Part shown: positions 26,440-41,229 of the stretch, piece by piece | How positions within the stretch are numbered: the first letter of the stretch is position 1 | Layout: the number at the start of each line of letters is the position of its first letter | Assembly (NCBI GenBank): GCA_013399875.1 | Contig: VXAZ01008276.1 | Location: 756,495-820,494, forward strand | Length of the DNA stretch: 64,000 nt | Direction of reading: 5' to 3' | Origin: Gymnorhina tibicen | Lineage: Eukaryota; Chordata; Aves; Passeriformes; Artamidae | Translations under genes and position numbers: made by a program | Notes under the pieces: generated by a model | Told to the model about the DNA's origin: nothing | The model's database searches: none | Seen by the model: the letters and a program-made list of their open reading frames with translations, nothing else

Positions 26440-29400
26440 TCCATGATTATAGACTCACTTCAGAAGCAAAGCAAAACAGTAGAGTAAAAGTAAAGTATGG
26501 CAATGGAGGTGTCCAAATCAACTGAAAGGGGGGAAAAAAAATAATCAATTAATCAAAGGAGTGTTACCTGAATGCCAACAGACAGTGTATACTAAAAAGA
26601 GGTAGGACTAAAGACAAAGAGGTGACTGAAGTCACTGCATCCAAATGAAACACCATCACTGGGATCTTGACATTCTACTGCTTTTCTGCTGGCCTATGTG
26701 TCTTGTAAACCAGTTACAAGCACACCTACAGCCAGCACTGGAACTACAAATCTCCTTTCTCTAGATACATGGTACTGTCTTACAGGATTCTTCCATCAGC
26801 TGTCTCTTGATAAGAAAATAAATAATGTACTGCAAATTCTGCTTTAGTAACAGAATGATTTCTCCTGAGTTTATTGTTAAAAGCACATGCCAGGAACTGC
26901 AGCTACTGTTGTTATCTCTCTGTGAGAGAAGGAGAGCAGCTGGGTAGAGATGATGGTGCACTACCAACACCCAAACTGCGTCGATCTGGTTTGGGAGGGG
27001 TCCCACTCCAGATATCCAGCACCCATACTGTACTTGGGAGAAGCAGCCCTCTAACTTCGTAGGGAGCTGCAGCACAAAATGAAATGGTTTGGTGCCTCTA
27101 TCTTAAACCCTCCACAGTCACACTTAACATATGTGTGTCCTGGGGCTTTAGTTCTGCTATTTGTATGAGTGTTTAAGAGACCAAACGAGAGCTGGGCTTG
27201 CTTCTATAGCACACAGCCTATACTAATTTATCTCTGGTTAATGTCTACTATTTTCTGTTATCAAACATTGGACTGTATATATCTAATGAGTTTATACTTC
27301 TAGGAAGAAAAGTACAGGCACAAACGTTAGGTTAAGATGGCTGTTATAATTCAGACTCTTAATTTATAAAAACTTTGATAGTACTTCTAGGCTGAGGGAA
27401 ACCCTACTTACAGGAAAATGTCCTAGATTGTTAGCAAGGCAGAACTACCACAAAACATAAGGATACGCAAGGATAATTTTCATCCTTTTGAAATGAGCAG
27501 CCTAACTGACAGCTGTCGTGATTCGTTCAGAAACTCTACTTAGGGAAAAATTACTTTAAGGCACTGCAAGAGGTCAAGTATTTCTACACAAATGATTGGC
27601 AGAAAGAAAGACTGAGAGAAAAGTTATCACTCAGAAAGGTTACCACCAGTACCAGATTCTAATCAGTCTTTGCATCTGTGCTGCAGGAATCTTTTCCAGT
27701 GTACCACAATGCAGTGCCTACAGGAAAATTTCATACCCAAATGGGGGTTTTATTATTTTCCAAGGTATATAGCTTGACGTCTGATATGAGATAACATATT
27801 TGATGACTAGTCCTCTGAGAGCAAACTGGAAATTCCTTTTAACTAATGCATGGCATTCAGATCTGGCACTCTTCAAAAATACACAAGAGATCTTTGCCTA
27901 AAGAATCCAGTAAAGTCCAAATTCTTGGTTAGCATTAAATAGGTTGCGTGCATGAAGCACATTTTTCCATTTTAGGGGAGACTGAGCATAAAATTTAGCT
28001 CTGATGGGCACTGTCGCATGGTTCCCCCTTCTGTAGCTGAACAAAAAAATCCCTAATTTCCAACCTCCTTGAATTCCTGCAAGTTCAGACTCAAAAGTGA
28101 TAAAGACTGAGGCTTCAGGCAGTGCTGCTCAGGTGACCAACTAACACGGGTCAATAGAAAGGTCTGGAGAAGATGCTCTTTTTGATAACAAGAGTCTGAA
28201 AATCAAATAGCATTTGGAAAGATTTAGTTACACTGGAATAGCATTAGTATAGTTTTGCCCATGTTTTAGCCGTTTTTGCTTAAAGTAAATACTTTGGAAA
28301 TTAATAATATCAGGGAAAAACCTTGCTCTTGTCTTCGTGTATTTCACCCAGATTTTTTTTTCCTTTTTTTGAGACAAGGCCTATAACAAAAATCTTCATT
28401 TTGCAGCTGTTCAAAACATTAAGGGAGAACACAGAAATGGCCCTGCTGTTTTTCTTTTTGAGAGAAGAAAATTATACAAATACAAAAGGGTTGTAAGCAC
28501 AGTTTAAAAAAGAATGGTTTATGCAGCATTTATCTTATGACTATTAAGAGCAAATACCTGAACTTGTAGGTAAAAACTATTGCTAATTTTGAGGTAACTA
28601 ACCTATATTGGAAACAACACAAGCCAGAGTCTTCTACCCTTCTAAAGGTCCAAGAGCTGAGGCCTCTAGACATTAGCTATCATTACAGCTCCAGCCTAAT
28701 ATCCTGAAGAGAAGCAGCCCCTCATTCTTGTCCTGTGCTTTCCCTTATAAGCTCCAGTTTTCCCTCCCTAGACACTGATGAGCTCCAGCAGTGTCACGGA
28801 CGTTCTGGCTGAGCCCTGTGTTCCTGACTGCAGAGCCAGAGCATCTCTGCAGAGCCCCTGGGTCTGTTACAAACAGCCTGCCCTCATTCAGCAATTGCCT
28901 CCTTTTCTCTAATTGAATATGCACCACATGCGTAGTGCTTGTAATAATTATTACCTTTAAAATGGTTTGCAATTGACAGGAAGTGTACAATGAATTCCAG
29001 TTCTCTGCACAGCTCTTTTCTGTGTTTAGCAGAAAAAGCTGAAGATTGGAAATGTGCCAGGTACATTGTTTGACCAGATGTACCATAACATCTTATGGAA
29101 CCCTGTAGAACAGTGAAATGCTATAAAGAAAGCTAAAGCTGCTTACTGTATGAGTTTAACAAGAAGAATCATAACGACACAAGAAAATCTTGATTTCTGC
29201 AAAAGGAATTATACTACCATGTTTTTCAATCTGAATTTCTTAACAAAATCCCTCATTATCTGACTGATGTTCCTGATTACTTAACCATGCTAAAAGAATG
29301 TTAATCTGCAGTCTCTTTACATGTGACTTCCCTTAAATTTATGTGAAAATGCTGTAACTGTTTTCTCTGTTTCAGCTGTGAGCTACATGATGGATGGTGA

Positions 29401-29740
29401 ACAGCTAGGAAACATTGCTATGAGTAAAGAGATAACAGTAGACTTTATAACTCTGGTGTATCAGTAATTACCTGCATAATTTATGGTTTATATCATACAT
29501 TAGCTGCTGTTCTATCCATAACACTGAAAATATTGGGTGACTATATACAGAAATCTTGTTAGAATATTCAGGTCTATGCTTCATTCTGTAGTTTCCATTT
29601 CCATCTGTTTGTGTACACCTGCATTAGTGATTCCTTAACTGAGAATGTGCAGATGTGCTCTAGCCTCATTAATTCCCATCAAGCATGTGTCCCTTTGTCA
29701 TCAGCATTTTATGAGGAATATCATATTCTAGTATCTTAAA

Positions 29741-29754
29741 CACACACACACACA
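29741..29754. repeat. Short CA dinucleotide run
   Basis: Seven CA units follow one another without interruption. It is short and probably of low variability. Confidence 0.7.
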
Positions 29755-32700
29755 GAGAAGAATAAATATGTGCTTTGGACCTAGGAAGAAGATAAATTCT
29801 CTTGAAAAACAAAGAAAAAACCATTTTCCTTCATTTTTCTTAAGCACAGAAACTGGAAAATACCACGCTCAAATGTAATTCATACCCTGAAGTAACCCAG
29901 AACTGTAATGAAGCAGTATTTCTATAGAGAAGCTCATCTTGTTGAAAAATGATGTCATTTTTGATGCTGGTAGGCTAAGGAACATAATACCATATGCAAA
30001 CTAGTTTCCAAATGGCTTCATTAAAGTTTTTACAATCTGTTTAAACATTAAACATTTTCTTTAAATATTAATAAAGATCTTAGATTGTTAAGGTTGTAGT
30101 TTACTCTTTGCAGCACAGAATCAGATGCCAGCAGTTAGCTAACATATACCAACTGGAATGATAATTCATAGGCCAAAATCTCATTGGCATATGGAGAAAT
30201 GTGTAAGGAACTTCCGAAGTGAGACTTGTGCCGTAGTTTCTCTGAAAGTGCCCTGAATCACAAATGAGTCTCTGATATGTCTTGCTCTGTGCAGTGGATT
30301 CAAACTGCTTGGGGCTGTGTGAGCTGCTGCAGAAGCCAAACGCTGCTTTATAGAACTCTGCAGGTTGTTACTGGGCCGCTGTCCATCTTCTCTTGAGAGG
30401 TTTGAAGAGCGACCTCTGAAATATTTCTCCCTACTTTGTGTAGCTAGCACTTATCTCTAGTTTTTAAGTCTGCAACCATGCAAATATCCAGCCTTGTGCC
30501 CCTCTTGTGTAGATCTAGTTTTGTGAAGAGAATTCCCTCTAAGTATGTAGCCTGTGAAATCAAGCCCATCCTAATTATTGCCACCCTCCTCACCACAGCA
30601 GCTGTAGAACGCATAAAGAGAAAAGGCAAACCAGAGTCAATCTAGTCCTGGGCTAGGAACATATTCTCACATCATCAACATGTAGTGCTGAAACAGAGCA
30701 GGGTGCACTTTAACATCCCATACTTAGAGTAAAAATGGTTAACTTTAGCTTGAAGTATGATTTATACAATCTCATGTTTTGTAAAAGCTGACAAATAACA
30801 ATTCCCTCAAACATGCAGTCAGTCACAACTCCCTCACCTGAGAATTTGTGACAAGGATAAAAAATAAAGGTAGGATTCTTCTTTTAAGTCTTTCTTAATT
30901 TTTCATACAGGTAAACTAATTTAGCAGAGTTTTATATAATGAACCAAAGCCCTTTGATTTTAATGAGATTTGGCTTATTCTATAAATGAGCAAGTTCTAA
31001 ATATATATAATGATAACAGAGGTAAAAACTCAGTCTCTTACTTAAAATATAGTTGTGTCCTATGGTAATGATTTCCTCTAACTTGGAAACAATGACACTT
31101 CAGATTATTGTGTTAGATGATTTTAATACAAGATTTATCAATAAATTCTTCAGTTATGGAATAAATCTCTAGAAAAAAATTGTCTGTTTTGTATTTCTGT
31201 GCATAGTACATTATACTGCTAAATTGGAATGCAGTAAAATTTTTCAGCACATAGGTTAAAATCATTTTTAATGTTGAGGGTATTAGTAATAGGTTCCTTA
31301 ATTAGCACCCTGTGTTGCCTTACAATTGCATGAGTATGTGTCACCATGTTCATAATTGCTCTTCCTGTGAGGCCTGTGTTTGGAAACACAATTAAGATGC
31401 TATTTCTGGCGTGGCTGGAGAGGCTACACTGGGATCTTTACCGAGCACCGACTGTTCTGCTGCAAACGTGGACTGACCTCACCCAAAGCAGTCTGTGTGG
31501 TTTGGGAGTTTTGCTACTTTTTTACTTTATATTTTTTTAGACAACAATGCTTTTGCCCGCCCAGAGAGCCTTGGGACAGTGGGAGGCCTTAAGGAATCTG
31601 AGCTGTTTTGTGATTCCTGACAACACCAAACTGCTGCTGACAAACATCCATTCTTGCAGTCTGAAATACATTTCAGATGTTTCTCCTTTTTAACTTACAT
31701 AATTTTTGCATGGCTGCTGATTCCTCACAGCTCTCTTTCAAGGGTTATTATCTGCAAAATTCCCTATCAGCTACAAGAACTGCACAAAGCTTTGGTCAAA
31801 ACTTCTAGAAGTATGTACGTAACACTAGACTTCTAACACAATAAACTGCAAGAAGAAAATAAATATATGTAAATATGGCATTATAATAGTCTGAAGCACT
31901 TGCCAGCATCCTGTCTTTTTAGTGACTGCACAGCTGTGTTTCCATTACATGATTAATGGATTTCCTACCTTCCAAAGAGACATTTGTACCAAATGGTAGC
32001 ACAGTGCAAGACATACTAAACAGCTGACTATAGCTCATCTCTTTCTCATGGTACCACCTGTGCACATAATTAAGAGCTAAAAAGCCCTTTGTCAAAATTT
32101 TTCAGAATAAATGTCTAAATCATGACTAGGATTCAAACAAGTGCGCCATCTTTGCACATATTTTGGTACCTAAATACTTTGATTGATCTACAATAATCAA
32201 ATAGGATGCAAGTTTGAGAATCTTTTTCAAGCTTTTGACTTTTAATTCTGCTTCAGTCACACAAATTAAGGGATGTATTGACTACTCTATGCCTCCAGTG
32301 AACCTGAGAAGAGTTAGGAGTGTTTGAAAATTCCAAGCAGACATTCAGAACCCTCAGAAGCACAGAGTCATGTAGTAATTAATATTTTTCTCAAAAAAAC
32401 ATTTTTCTGAGGTGCCCCATCATATGTTCCTAGTTCACCCACCTTCTGCTTTCCCACAGAATCTTACAGAAAGTATTTTTAAGGTGCATTAGTTTCTTTT
32501 TACTACAGATTCTTAATTTTATGTAAAATAGTCTCCCAAGCTCTCAGATTTAAGTACAGCTGAAGATGTATCTTTGTGAAGGATTTTTAATTTCTTCTTG
32601 TTTTACTGTGTCTTTTTTTCCCTTTGGTGATATCCATAAAACATCACCAGTGAGGCCACAAGTAATTTAGTAGACCTGAAAACACTGGAAATCTTTGCAA

Positions 32701-35700
32701 TACTTTTTCCAACAGTTCAGCAGCTTCTATTCTGTTTCAGCTGGACTCAAATTATGTCTCATTTATCACACCTCCATAGAGCACTCTAGATTACAGCTTT
32801 AAGTGTAAGGGAATTTTAGATGAGAAAAGTCATGTACTCTAATACTTAGGAAAAAAGTGTGACACACAGAACAGAGCTGCTATTCACATTTCTCTGTCTT
32901 TTTCTCCAAATAAATCATCAATTCTTGAATAGCAGCCTACATCAGGAAGCAGGGAAGCTGTTTAAACATGACTGGAGAAATGAAACAGAAGAATTCCCCA
33001 AATTCCCACATATAAACATAGAAGACCAGATCAGTGAACATACTAATTCAGTATCCTGCTTCAGATACTGATACTAGAATTGCAGAGCAATTGCAAATAA
33101 TTCTGCCCAGTGTAACTCCAGGGTGGCATTCTGCCACGATAATGTAGTTAAAAGTTGGCTCATCAGTAATAGGTCTTTAAGAATAATAAAAGGAGCTTAA
33201 TATCATCAGGATCTCATACTACTCAACACTGTTCACAGCAGGAGCAATTGTCAGAGTGAGGATGCTCTGCCTGGGTTAGACAGTGGTAAGGCCTTGTGTC
33301 CATTTCCCTCCAACCTCTATAAACAAAGCAGTGCATATATAAAAAACCCTGAACAAGTAATTGTGGCACAGAAAGTAGACAGCTTATTTAGTAAAAACTC
33401 TTTTATCTTAGATTAGGCCCTGAATAAAAACAAAACAACATGATATCAGAAAAATGCGTGTGAATACTGCTACTGTTGTCTGGTTTAAGATAAAAATAGA
33501 GTTATTCCTGTTTTCAGCTCTACAGTTTTATTTTTCCACAGAATTAGTTTTACAGACTTCGAAGGGAAACATCAATATTGGTAGCTAGAAGCTCCAATAT
33601 AATTACTATAGAACAGATGCAAAGGGGGCAAGTATTTGTCCTGTAGTGTTAGAACTTGCAGTGAAATTGGAATCGCATAGTCATGAAGAAAAGACATCAC
33701 AGACTTCATGAGAACATTTTGGTTTTATTCCTGATAGGTTAAAGACCCCCATATAAGTCACTAATTCCTAATATGTCAAAGACTAACTGAATTTCTTTCC
33801 AACATCCAAAACTTGGCAAAGAAGGAAGCTGTTTTTAAGAACACACTTCAAGAATTAGTGTTAGACTATATTTCCTCTCAGCAAATTGTAATAGAATAAA
33901 TTGCATTTGTCCTCCTTAGAAATTGAAATGATTGCAAAAGGTTAGGACTGTGGTGACGGGTCACAGAAAAAATAAAAACACGCTTGAGGGGAATGAAAGG
34001 GAAAGTTGAAATTCATGTTGTGTTTTAATTTTGAAAAATCAGCAGCAGTTCCTCTAATTCTAATATAAATGCAGAAATGCAAAGGATCTACTAGCTCATT
34101 GCCATTTTAAAGATTGTATTACATTGATAACATTGCTATTTTTCTTTGATCAGAAGAAGAACAGTCATGTTTTATAGCAACTAAGTCTCCTTTCTATCTG
34201 AAATTTGCTTTGGCAAAGCCACAAATAGTTTCTTCCTTTTGCTTATTTTTTAGCCATTGTTCTACATAGCCCTTAACTCTCAGTTTATGTCCCCGCTTCC
34301 CCATGATCAGTGATTTGCCACCCCAGAAAGAACCTTCCAAGAAAGTATCATTCAAGTTGTTCAGAATATGTCCTTTAGCTTCATTTTCAGTGATGTTATT
34401 ATTATCTTGGTTTTTTACATTCTTTTTCTTCTACACAAAGTCTATTCCCTGATTTCAGCTTCATAAGAGTACTTGCTTAATCCTGGACAGCACAGGCTGT
34501 TAACAGCCTCTTCATTTTCCATTATCATCATTACCTCTATCAGGGAAAGGAAGAGGCATTAATGTTCCCAAAAATTTCTAAATTCATCCCAAACACTGTT
34601 ATTCCAGTACTACCACTATTTGCTGACCAGTTAAAAGTTCTTTATATCCCTTCAAACAATTTTCCAGCTGCATTCTATTATGCCTCATCCAGAGCAGAAC
34701 CTTTCTTTAATCCTTGCAGAAAACAGTCCTGCTAAAATAAACTTCGGGAGTTTGAACTGCAGGAATCCCAGAGCACATAATCTTGATACAACAGAGCACT
34801 GGGGCACTCCTTCCTTTGTGCCTGCAACATCTCAGTTCAGGAATTTAAGATAAATAAGCACTTTGAAAGTGGTTGTTTCTAGTTTGTGAACAAAAGAAGA
34901 ACTTGGCTGACAAGCTGTAGGAGCAACAGCATCATTCCTTCTCTTTTGGAGACACCTTCCATTCAGGAGTCATTCTGGGGTTATTTTTAGGCACCATTTA
35001 AGGCACTGTATAATAGCAAAAGTTGGTTGTGCTGCAGGAAAAGGAGATACTGATCAAAAAACGTTCCCTCTCTTACAAACAGAGCCTTGTTTGAAAAAAA
35101 CAGCTCTGCAGAAATCCCCTTTCCTAAGCAACTTAGCAACACTAATGATCTAGAGCTAGATCCAAATTTGACTGGAGGCAACATTTAATTTAAATGCCAA
35201 ATTCTTATTTGGCTACCCAAACATTTTTGGTTTAAACTTCTTTTTTTAAGCAAAGCCATTCAAGACCTGTGATAATTCTAATAATAGGATTTGCCTTTAT
35301 ATCTGAGGCCAACAGTTTTGTTTTGCTGGTGGTGGTCAGAAGTGTATTCTGTGCCAGTAGTTTATCCAGCTTCTCCCAAGCTGAACTTTGGTTATGGTGA
35401 GTAGATTATGCCAGAAAGAGGAAGCCATACCATGGAAATGCAAAATGTTGCTGGCCTTTCCTTCCCCTTGGTGCTACTGTTTTCTTTTATATATTTTTCC
35501 TTTCCTAGTTCTTCCTCAGGCCTTATGAACCCTTTAAACCTCCCAGATCTATAGGGAAATAGAAAGATATTGTCTGCCTTCAATAAATCTGTTGGGGTGA
35601 AATTCATTTAATTCAGTAGGAAAGCCAACTGATAAGAAAGGCCAGAATTTTTCCCCAGGACACTAAAGGTCTTGTAAGAATTTCTCTCTGCTAGAGTGTT

Positions 35701-38689
35701 TGCAAGTTTAGAGTCAGATATGCTTGCATATCAAAATTAGCACCATAAACCAGTTTACATTCTATCATGAATTTGAGTTACTTTTGCTGATCCTTTCATC
35801 TAAGCATGTTATTCGGAAATGAGCATTATAACTCTATGCTGTGAAGATTCATTATAGCTGTATAAGATTTCAAGCAAGAGGTTCAAATCCAAACCTTTTT
35901 CCAATTTTGAAACCTCTAATCAGAAGAGGAATTGAATAAAGCAATTAGGCTATAATAAAGGCTTCTATAATCTCAGGAAAATTATGGTAGTTTGAATTCT
36001 CACAGTATTTTAATTCAAAGGAGTTAAGGAAAAGCAATTTTCATCAATTATTAATTTATCAATATCCTTGACTTCATGGAATATTTTTGATATCTGTGAT
36101 CTAATTAAATAGCATTATTCAAAGATAATAAATTTTATAACCATCACTTAACATCGACATCTTGGGTTTTTAATAGCTCTGCCACATTTAGATCTCTCTT
36201 AAAAGTATAATCAATTTTACATCCTAGCTTCCTAGCTCCTGTTGGACTATGGAAACTCTCCCTGTTTTGATGCAAGAATGTATCACTGTAGGGTCACCCC
36301 TCCACAGGCGGCATTTTCCATGTTTTTAGCAAAATCAGTGCATCTACAGAAGGCCTGCAGGTACCTGCAAGAGGTGGATGATGTTCCTTCAGCAGATATT
36401 AAATCAAGTGAATGAATGCAGTATTGCCATCAATGATTAAAATTCACTAAATTTTGCTGGAAGGAAGTTGTGGATGTAATTCAGCTTCTACCCAATACCT
36501 CCATACTAATGTTATTCCCTGAAGAGGAAAGAATGCTGTTTGCCATTCTGCTTTTACCCAGTCCTGTCATACTAACTTTATTCCCTTGAGATGAGAAATG
36601 TTCCTTAAAATATCAGTATTTGAAAAATCTTACATTTTCCATCTCCCCAGCCACAAGGGAACTGTGGCACAGATTATGTTCATTTTCTCCTTTGGATGCT
36701 CCTTTACGGAATTCTGTTTTTATTGCAGATGAGATTGATACTTAGTGTATTCCATCTTCCAGGTGCACTAATTACTTACCTAGAAAATCTCCCTAACACT
36801 CAGTGAAAATATAAGTAGTTCTAGAAAATAAATCGAGTTGCAAAAGCCATTCTGGCATAGCTTATTGCTCTAATTGACTGGAACTTAACTGTAGGGATGG
36901 AGGAAATGAAGGAGAGGAAAAAAGACCATGTTTCCTTATCTCACTGAAAAGATAAAACTAATACAGTTTTTATATCATATATATTTTTTTGCTTGAGTTA
37001 AAATAAAACATTGGTGTAAGATAAACTCAGTGGTTACAGCAAGGCTTAAGGTGCAGATAGCCTGGATTTATTCCTTCCTCTGCCAGTGAGAACTGAACTG
37101 CAAGTGGCATTTTCCAGAAGAATATCCCAGCTTAAAATGGAATTTTTGCACGTCTCTTAGTACTTACAGAGCTGAGAGTAATAGAAAAGCGAGGCATATT
37201 TAGTGAATGATGTGTTCTTAAATACATAAATATTATGTCAATTTTAATATAAATCTTTTGTAATAACCACTACTTACAGAGGAAAGTACCAAAGCAAAGC
37301 AAATACCATTTTCAGTAACTCACTGAGCTAAACACCTAAACCAAGTGCCTGGATTAGTTCTGAACTGGTGTTTTTGTAATTAATACTCTACTCTGCAATG
37401 GGTTGACATTGGTGATTTATTACAGCTCTTATGTGAAAAGTATAAGCAGATTTATAGACTTCATGGAGAGTTAGAAATGCCACCTTACAAATGAGGGTTT
37501 TAGTTTTATAATAAAAAGATGTCTTATTGCTACATGTATATTAAAATAGTTTTCTGGTAGCCTTGGGAAAACTAATGGTGGTGTATAAGCACTTTATACC
37601 AGTTTCATTTAGAGTAGAAAGAGGTTGGTTTTCTGTGTGGGTGGCAAGGGAAGGGAATTTATGGTTATAGACAAAATGCTTCCAAACACTCGGTATCCAG
37701 GACTTTTAACTTTTTCTTCCCATGAAAGCAATACCACTTGCAAGTAAATATATTCAAAATATTAAAAATATTTGAGTGGCATTGAAGCAGATCATGGACC
37801 ACAGCATGGACCTGGCTTATGGCCCCTCAGACAGGAGAGGATATCACCCAGAGGCTACTGTGTACGGTGCAACTCCTTGGGTGACCCAGGAATTTTTTAA
37901 TTCCAGTTCAAAGCCTATTCATCCTACTTTTCTACTTCTCATCAAAAGGTCTTGACTCCTCTTTAAAATAACGACAGAAACATTTGACTGAAAGGCATGA
38001 CAATCTGGGCAAATGCTCCTATGGAAGCTGTTTCTTAACATGGTTTTCGGAAGATCTTTTTAGAACAAATTGTTTTGCTCTGAAGGGATTTGTGCTGCAC
38101 AGCAGTGACAGTTAAGTGCTAAATGGAATCTCTCCATGGGCTCTGTATTACTGTTGAACAAAACACAGAAGCTGAACACTAAATAAAACACTGTGCTTAA
38201 GTACACAAATAAAAGTAAAGTCAGGAGAACGGTGGGTATTCTTTATGTTATACCTGCAAGTGTCATGTTCCTGGAAAAGGCATGCAGATATCACTTCTTT
38301 TATGACAGTAACTAGTTCTGAAGCAGTTGTTTTATTTAATTTTTTCTAACTCATGAGAAATTTGAAGAAGTTGCAGTCAGTAAATAAATGTGTCATTCGA
38401 GTGAGTGACAGACTTTTAAAAAGAGACCAAACTATGTGGGGAACACAGAAGATTCTGAATGAAGCTAACAAGCTACTTTTACCATTTTAAGGAGCTGAAT
38501 CTTTGATATGAGACCGTATCATGGTTATGCCTGGAATAAGAAGGAGTGAAGCCTGCTCTAAATTAGCTATTGAAATAGTACCTGGATTTTTGCTACACAA
38601 AGAAAGAAAAGTAGTCTGGATTTAATCTTCTAGCAAGCAAGTGGTGCTCCGATAGAGAAAGATCAAAATACGGAGAAACGAGAGATAAG

Positions 38690-38780
38690 AGGAAAAAAAA
38701 ACCAGCACAGTTCAGCAAAGACACACTCACACACAAAAAAAAAACCACAAAAAACTCACAGAGAAAAAAAGAAAAGGATT
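38690..38780. repeat. A-rich low-complexity stretch
   Basis: Several adenine runs of seven to ten bases are separated by short CA- and CAC-containing pieces. It has the look of decayed poly(A) or simple-repeat DNA and has no other recognisable structure. Confidence 0.55.
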
Positions 38781-41040
38781 TGGATTATATTTGGTCTTGC
38801 AAAAAAATTTAAAAATTAATGTCCAGCAATACGATTCCAGCATTGGATGCATCTGACACAGGTGCTGTGGCTACAAAGTGTTACATCCACTGGAAATAGA
38901 GACCAAGGCAACCACCAGGCCTGTGCTGTAGGACACGACACATTCACCCGGGGAGCAAAGGAGGAATGCATTGTTCATGTTGAGTGGAAACGCCCAGACA
39001 AGAATGAGGGAGTTTTTTCTCTTTAACAATCATTTACTCAAATGAGCCTGGAGGTTTGAAGTAAGGGGAAGCAGGATGCACGTAGTGAGTAAAAGGAGGT
39101 AAAGTTATAGGGAAATGAAAAAGATGCACTAAACCGGATTTGCAAGAAATCCATAAAGATTGTATCTTGATCAGATTGCTGGGAGACAAGGGGTGAGAAG
39201 TTTAAAACCAGCTGTGCCATGAAAGCACTTCAGGCAACAGTAAAAGCTTGAATTTAGTAAGATTGCTGAGAAAAAGTATAGAGCAAAAGCAATGATAGAG
39301 CAAAAATCTGTTTTCCTCCAAAAAATGTATATTAACAGAAGTTTTGAAGATACAAGAAAGGAAATTTAGTTTCAGAATCTCTGTTTCTAAAATGTATCAA
39401 TAGTACATCTGCTTTAAATGTTTTTGAGTCTTGAATGAGATTTTCTAAATAAAAAATGAAATATCATTCAGCTTTAAAACCTGTGGAGCCCTTTATCTCA
39501 TCCCAACAATTAAAGTATGCAGTTGTGGCTCCTCATAGCAGCATCCTTCCCTCAAAAGCTTTTCATATATACATATATATCTATTTTATAGAGATGTAGA
39601 TCCTGTCATGGAATTCCTGATACATTTTTCTATTGTTTCAAACAATGCATCAGATGACATTCCCACAAAGACATGGGATCATGTTTGCTCCCAAGTGGAA
39701 ATGCATGGATTTATCATCATTTCTATGGGTCCCAAGATCCCATACTTTGAAGTTTTTGACAACTGGTTTCTCTCATCTAAATTTAATTCAAATAATTTAA
39801 GACTTCTAACCTGCAAGTATTTTTTGTGTTTGTTTTCATGTTGTTTCAGTACTGCAGCACAAAATGAGGGCTGTGGAATGTGTGCTTGGGATAATTGATG
39901 GTGCTGCCATGGGGACCAGAATATCCTCCCATATACTAATGAGTTTTATGCCACTTTGACTCTCAAATTTGTTTCAATGATTGTGACAGCTCTCATTTTT
40001 CCTTTGTTAAATCTTAGTGACTGTTACTGGATATTTATTTTTAGAAGCACAAACATATTACAAGAAATACATAAGCCCACTGAGGATGAATAAAACCTCT
40101 GCACAGTAACGTTCTGGATAGTGATGTACGGCTGGTTGCAGACAAACTGAAAAACTTCGGTCCTAACTCTGCATCAGGATTTTTAGGCATAGAATTCTGA
40201 GCTCAAAAGTGACTTCAGAAGTGGAGTGCCCCCTTTTTCTCTCTGTGGTTATTTGGCAGCAATGACTGATTTTTTCCAGATGTGGTTAAATAGGAAAATT
40301 TATTTTATTAGTTTTAATATAATCAGTCGCAAATACAATCAAGAACATCCCCTCAAGGCAAATGAATATTTTGGCTTTGCTTGTTTTTTCACAGAAGAAA
40401 CTCTGCCCTAATCATGTATTTTAAGCTTGTTTTATAATACCTTTAAATGATATTTTAAATAGTTTGGGTTGAAATGGGTATTGATATCGATGTCCATACA
40501 GTGCAATAAGAGTTTCCATCTGCAGGAACTACAGAACTTACCACCATTCATGGTAGTAAGAAAGACTGTGCTATGTTTTAAAGGGACACGTTCTTAAAAG
40601 TCCATTAAGGAATTATTTTTTCTCTCTAGGCATTAGTGCACCCATACCCAGGGCTGCATTAAGTACAGCCACTTGTGTAACCAGGAGCCATTTCCCAGGC
40701 TCACCCCTGTAAACATGAATGAAGCTAAATTCCCTCAGCTTCCTTGCCGTTTGCATTGAAGCTCGTGTAACTTACTTGCTGTTTATGTATTTTACCAGTT
40801 GTCTATGTCAAGCTTTCTTATGCAAATCAGAGAAAAACATGCAAGCAACTATGATATTTAAGGTTAAAAGACACCTTGTTATACTGTATAGCAAATTAGG
40901 TGGGTTTAAAATCCACCCTTGAAGTAGCACCAATTTCTGTTCCTTTCATCTAAGTAGTTCTGTATTCCAAGGGAACCTGGGATAATCAGTAGTTTGTTAC
41001 AGACACGAGTGATAATTATGTTCTTTCTCTCTCATTTAAG

Positions 41041-41154
41041 TTGTTCGAGTTCATGAATTTTTTGGCTGAGAATGTCATCTTCTGTTACATGGGACTCGCA
41101 CTATTTACATTTCAAAATCACATCTTCAATCCTCTTTTTATATTTGGTGCACTT
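41041..41154 (+). CDS. SLC9A9: SLC9A9 internal exon d
   Basis: This 114-base exon (38 codons, phase 0 at both ends) reads [19 protein letters not shown], then [19 protein letters not shown]. The AENVIFxYMGL block is the transmembrane helix whose glutamate aligns with a functionally important acidic residue of the wider NHE family (Glu391 in NHE1, by recalled alignment). The form [16 protein letters not shown] is NHE9-like, where NHE6 has a variant. The acceptor is TCATTTAAG. The donor is GTATCCTTTG, a U12-type GT site, and only its use gives the family-typical continuation [11 protein letters not shown]. No stop or frameshift is present. Confidence 0.95.
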
Positions 41155-41164
41155 GTATCCTTTG
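41155..41164 (+). other. U12-type 5' splice site, GT-AG subtype
   Basis: GTATCCTTTG sits at the exact end of exon d. The ATCCTT core is the U11/U6atac recognition sequence, so the class is U12 even though the terminal dinucleotide is GT. Confidence 0.92.
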
Positions 41165-41190
41165 CTTTAAAGAAGTATTTATCTCTGTAC

Positions 41191-41229
41191 ATGTGTGTGT
41201 GTGTGTATATACATACATATATATATATA
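41191..41229. repeat. TG/TA compound microsatellite
   Basis: A run of TG units passes into TATA-CATA-CATA and then TA units. It begins 37 bases inside the minor-class intron and is likely to vary in length between individuals. Confidence 0.8.

Larger units (their letters stand above)
21938..41040 (+). other. SLC9A9: SLC9A9 19-kb intron
   Basis: This is the longest complete intron in the window, from GTAGGG to a T-rich acceptor ending TTTAAG. It holds a truncated CR1 at 26301-26439, a short CA run at 29741-29754, an A-rich stretch at about 38690-38780 and an AT-rich simple repeat near 39564-39592. Open frames are all short and featureless. A splice-acceptor-like sequence just before 29376 opens a 30-codon frame, but in the gene's phase it hits a stop at once. 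I see no other gene. Confidence 0.82.

Noticed and set aside
29376..29467. A splice-acceptor-like CTGTTTTCTCTGTTTCAG followed by a 30-codon open frame (AVSYMMDGEQLGNIA..).
   Set aside because: Joined to exon c in the real phase it reads Leu then stop. No donor follows the open frame and the peptide matches no NHE9 segment, so it is probably a chance acceptor in a 19-kb intron.
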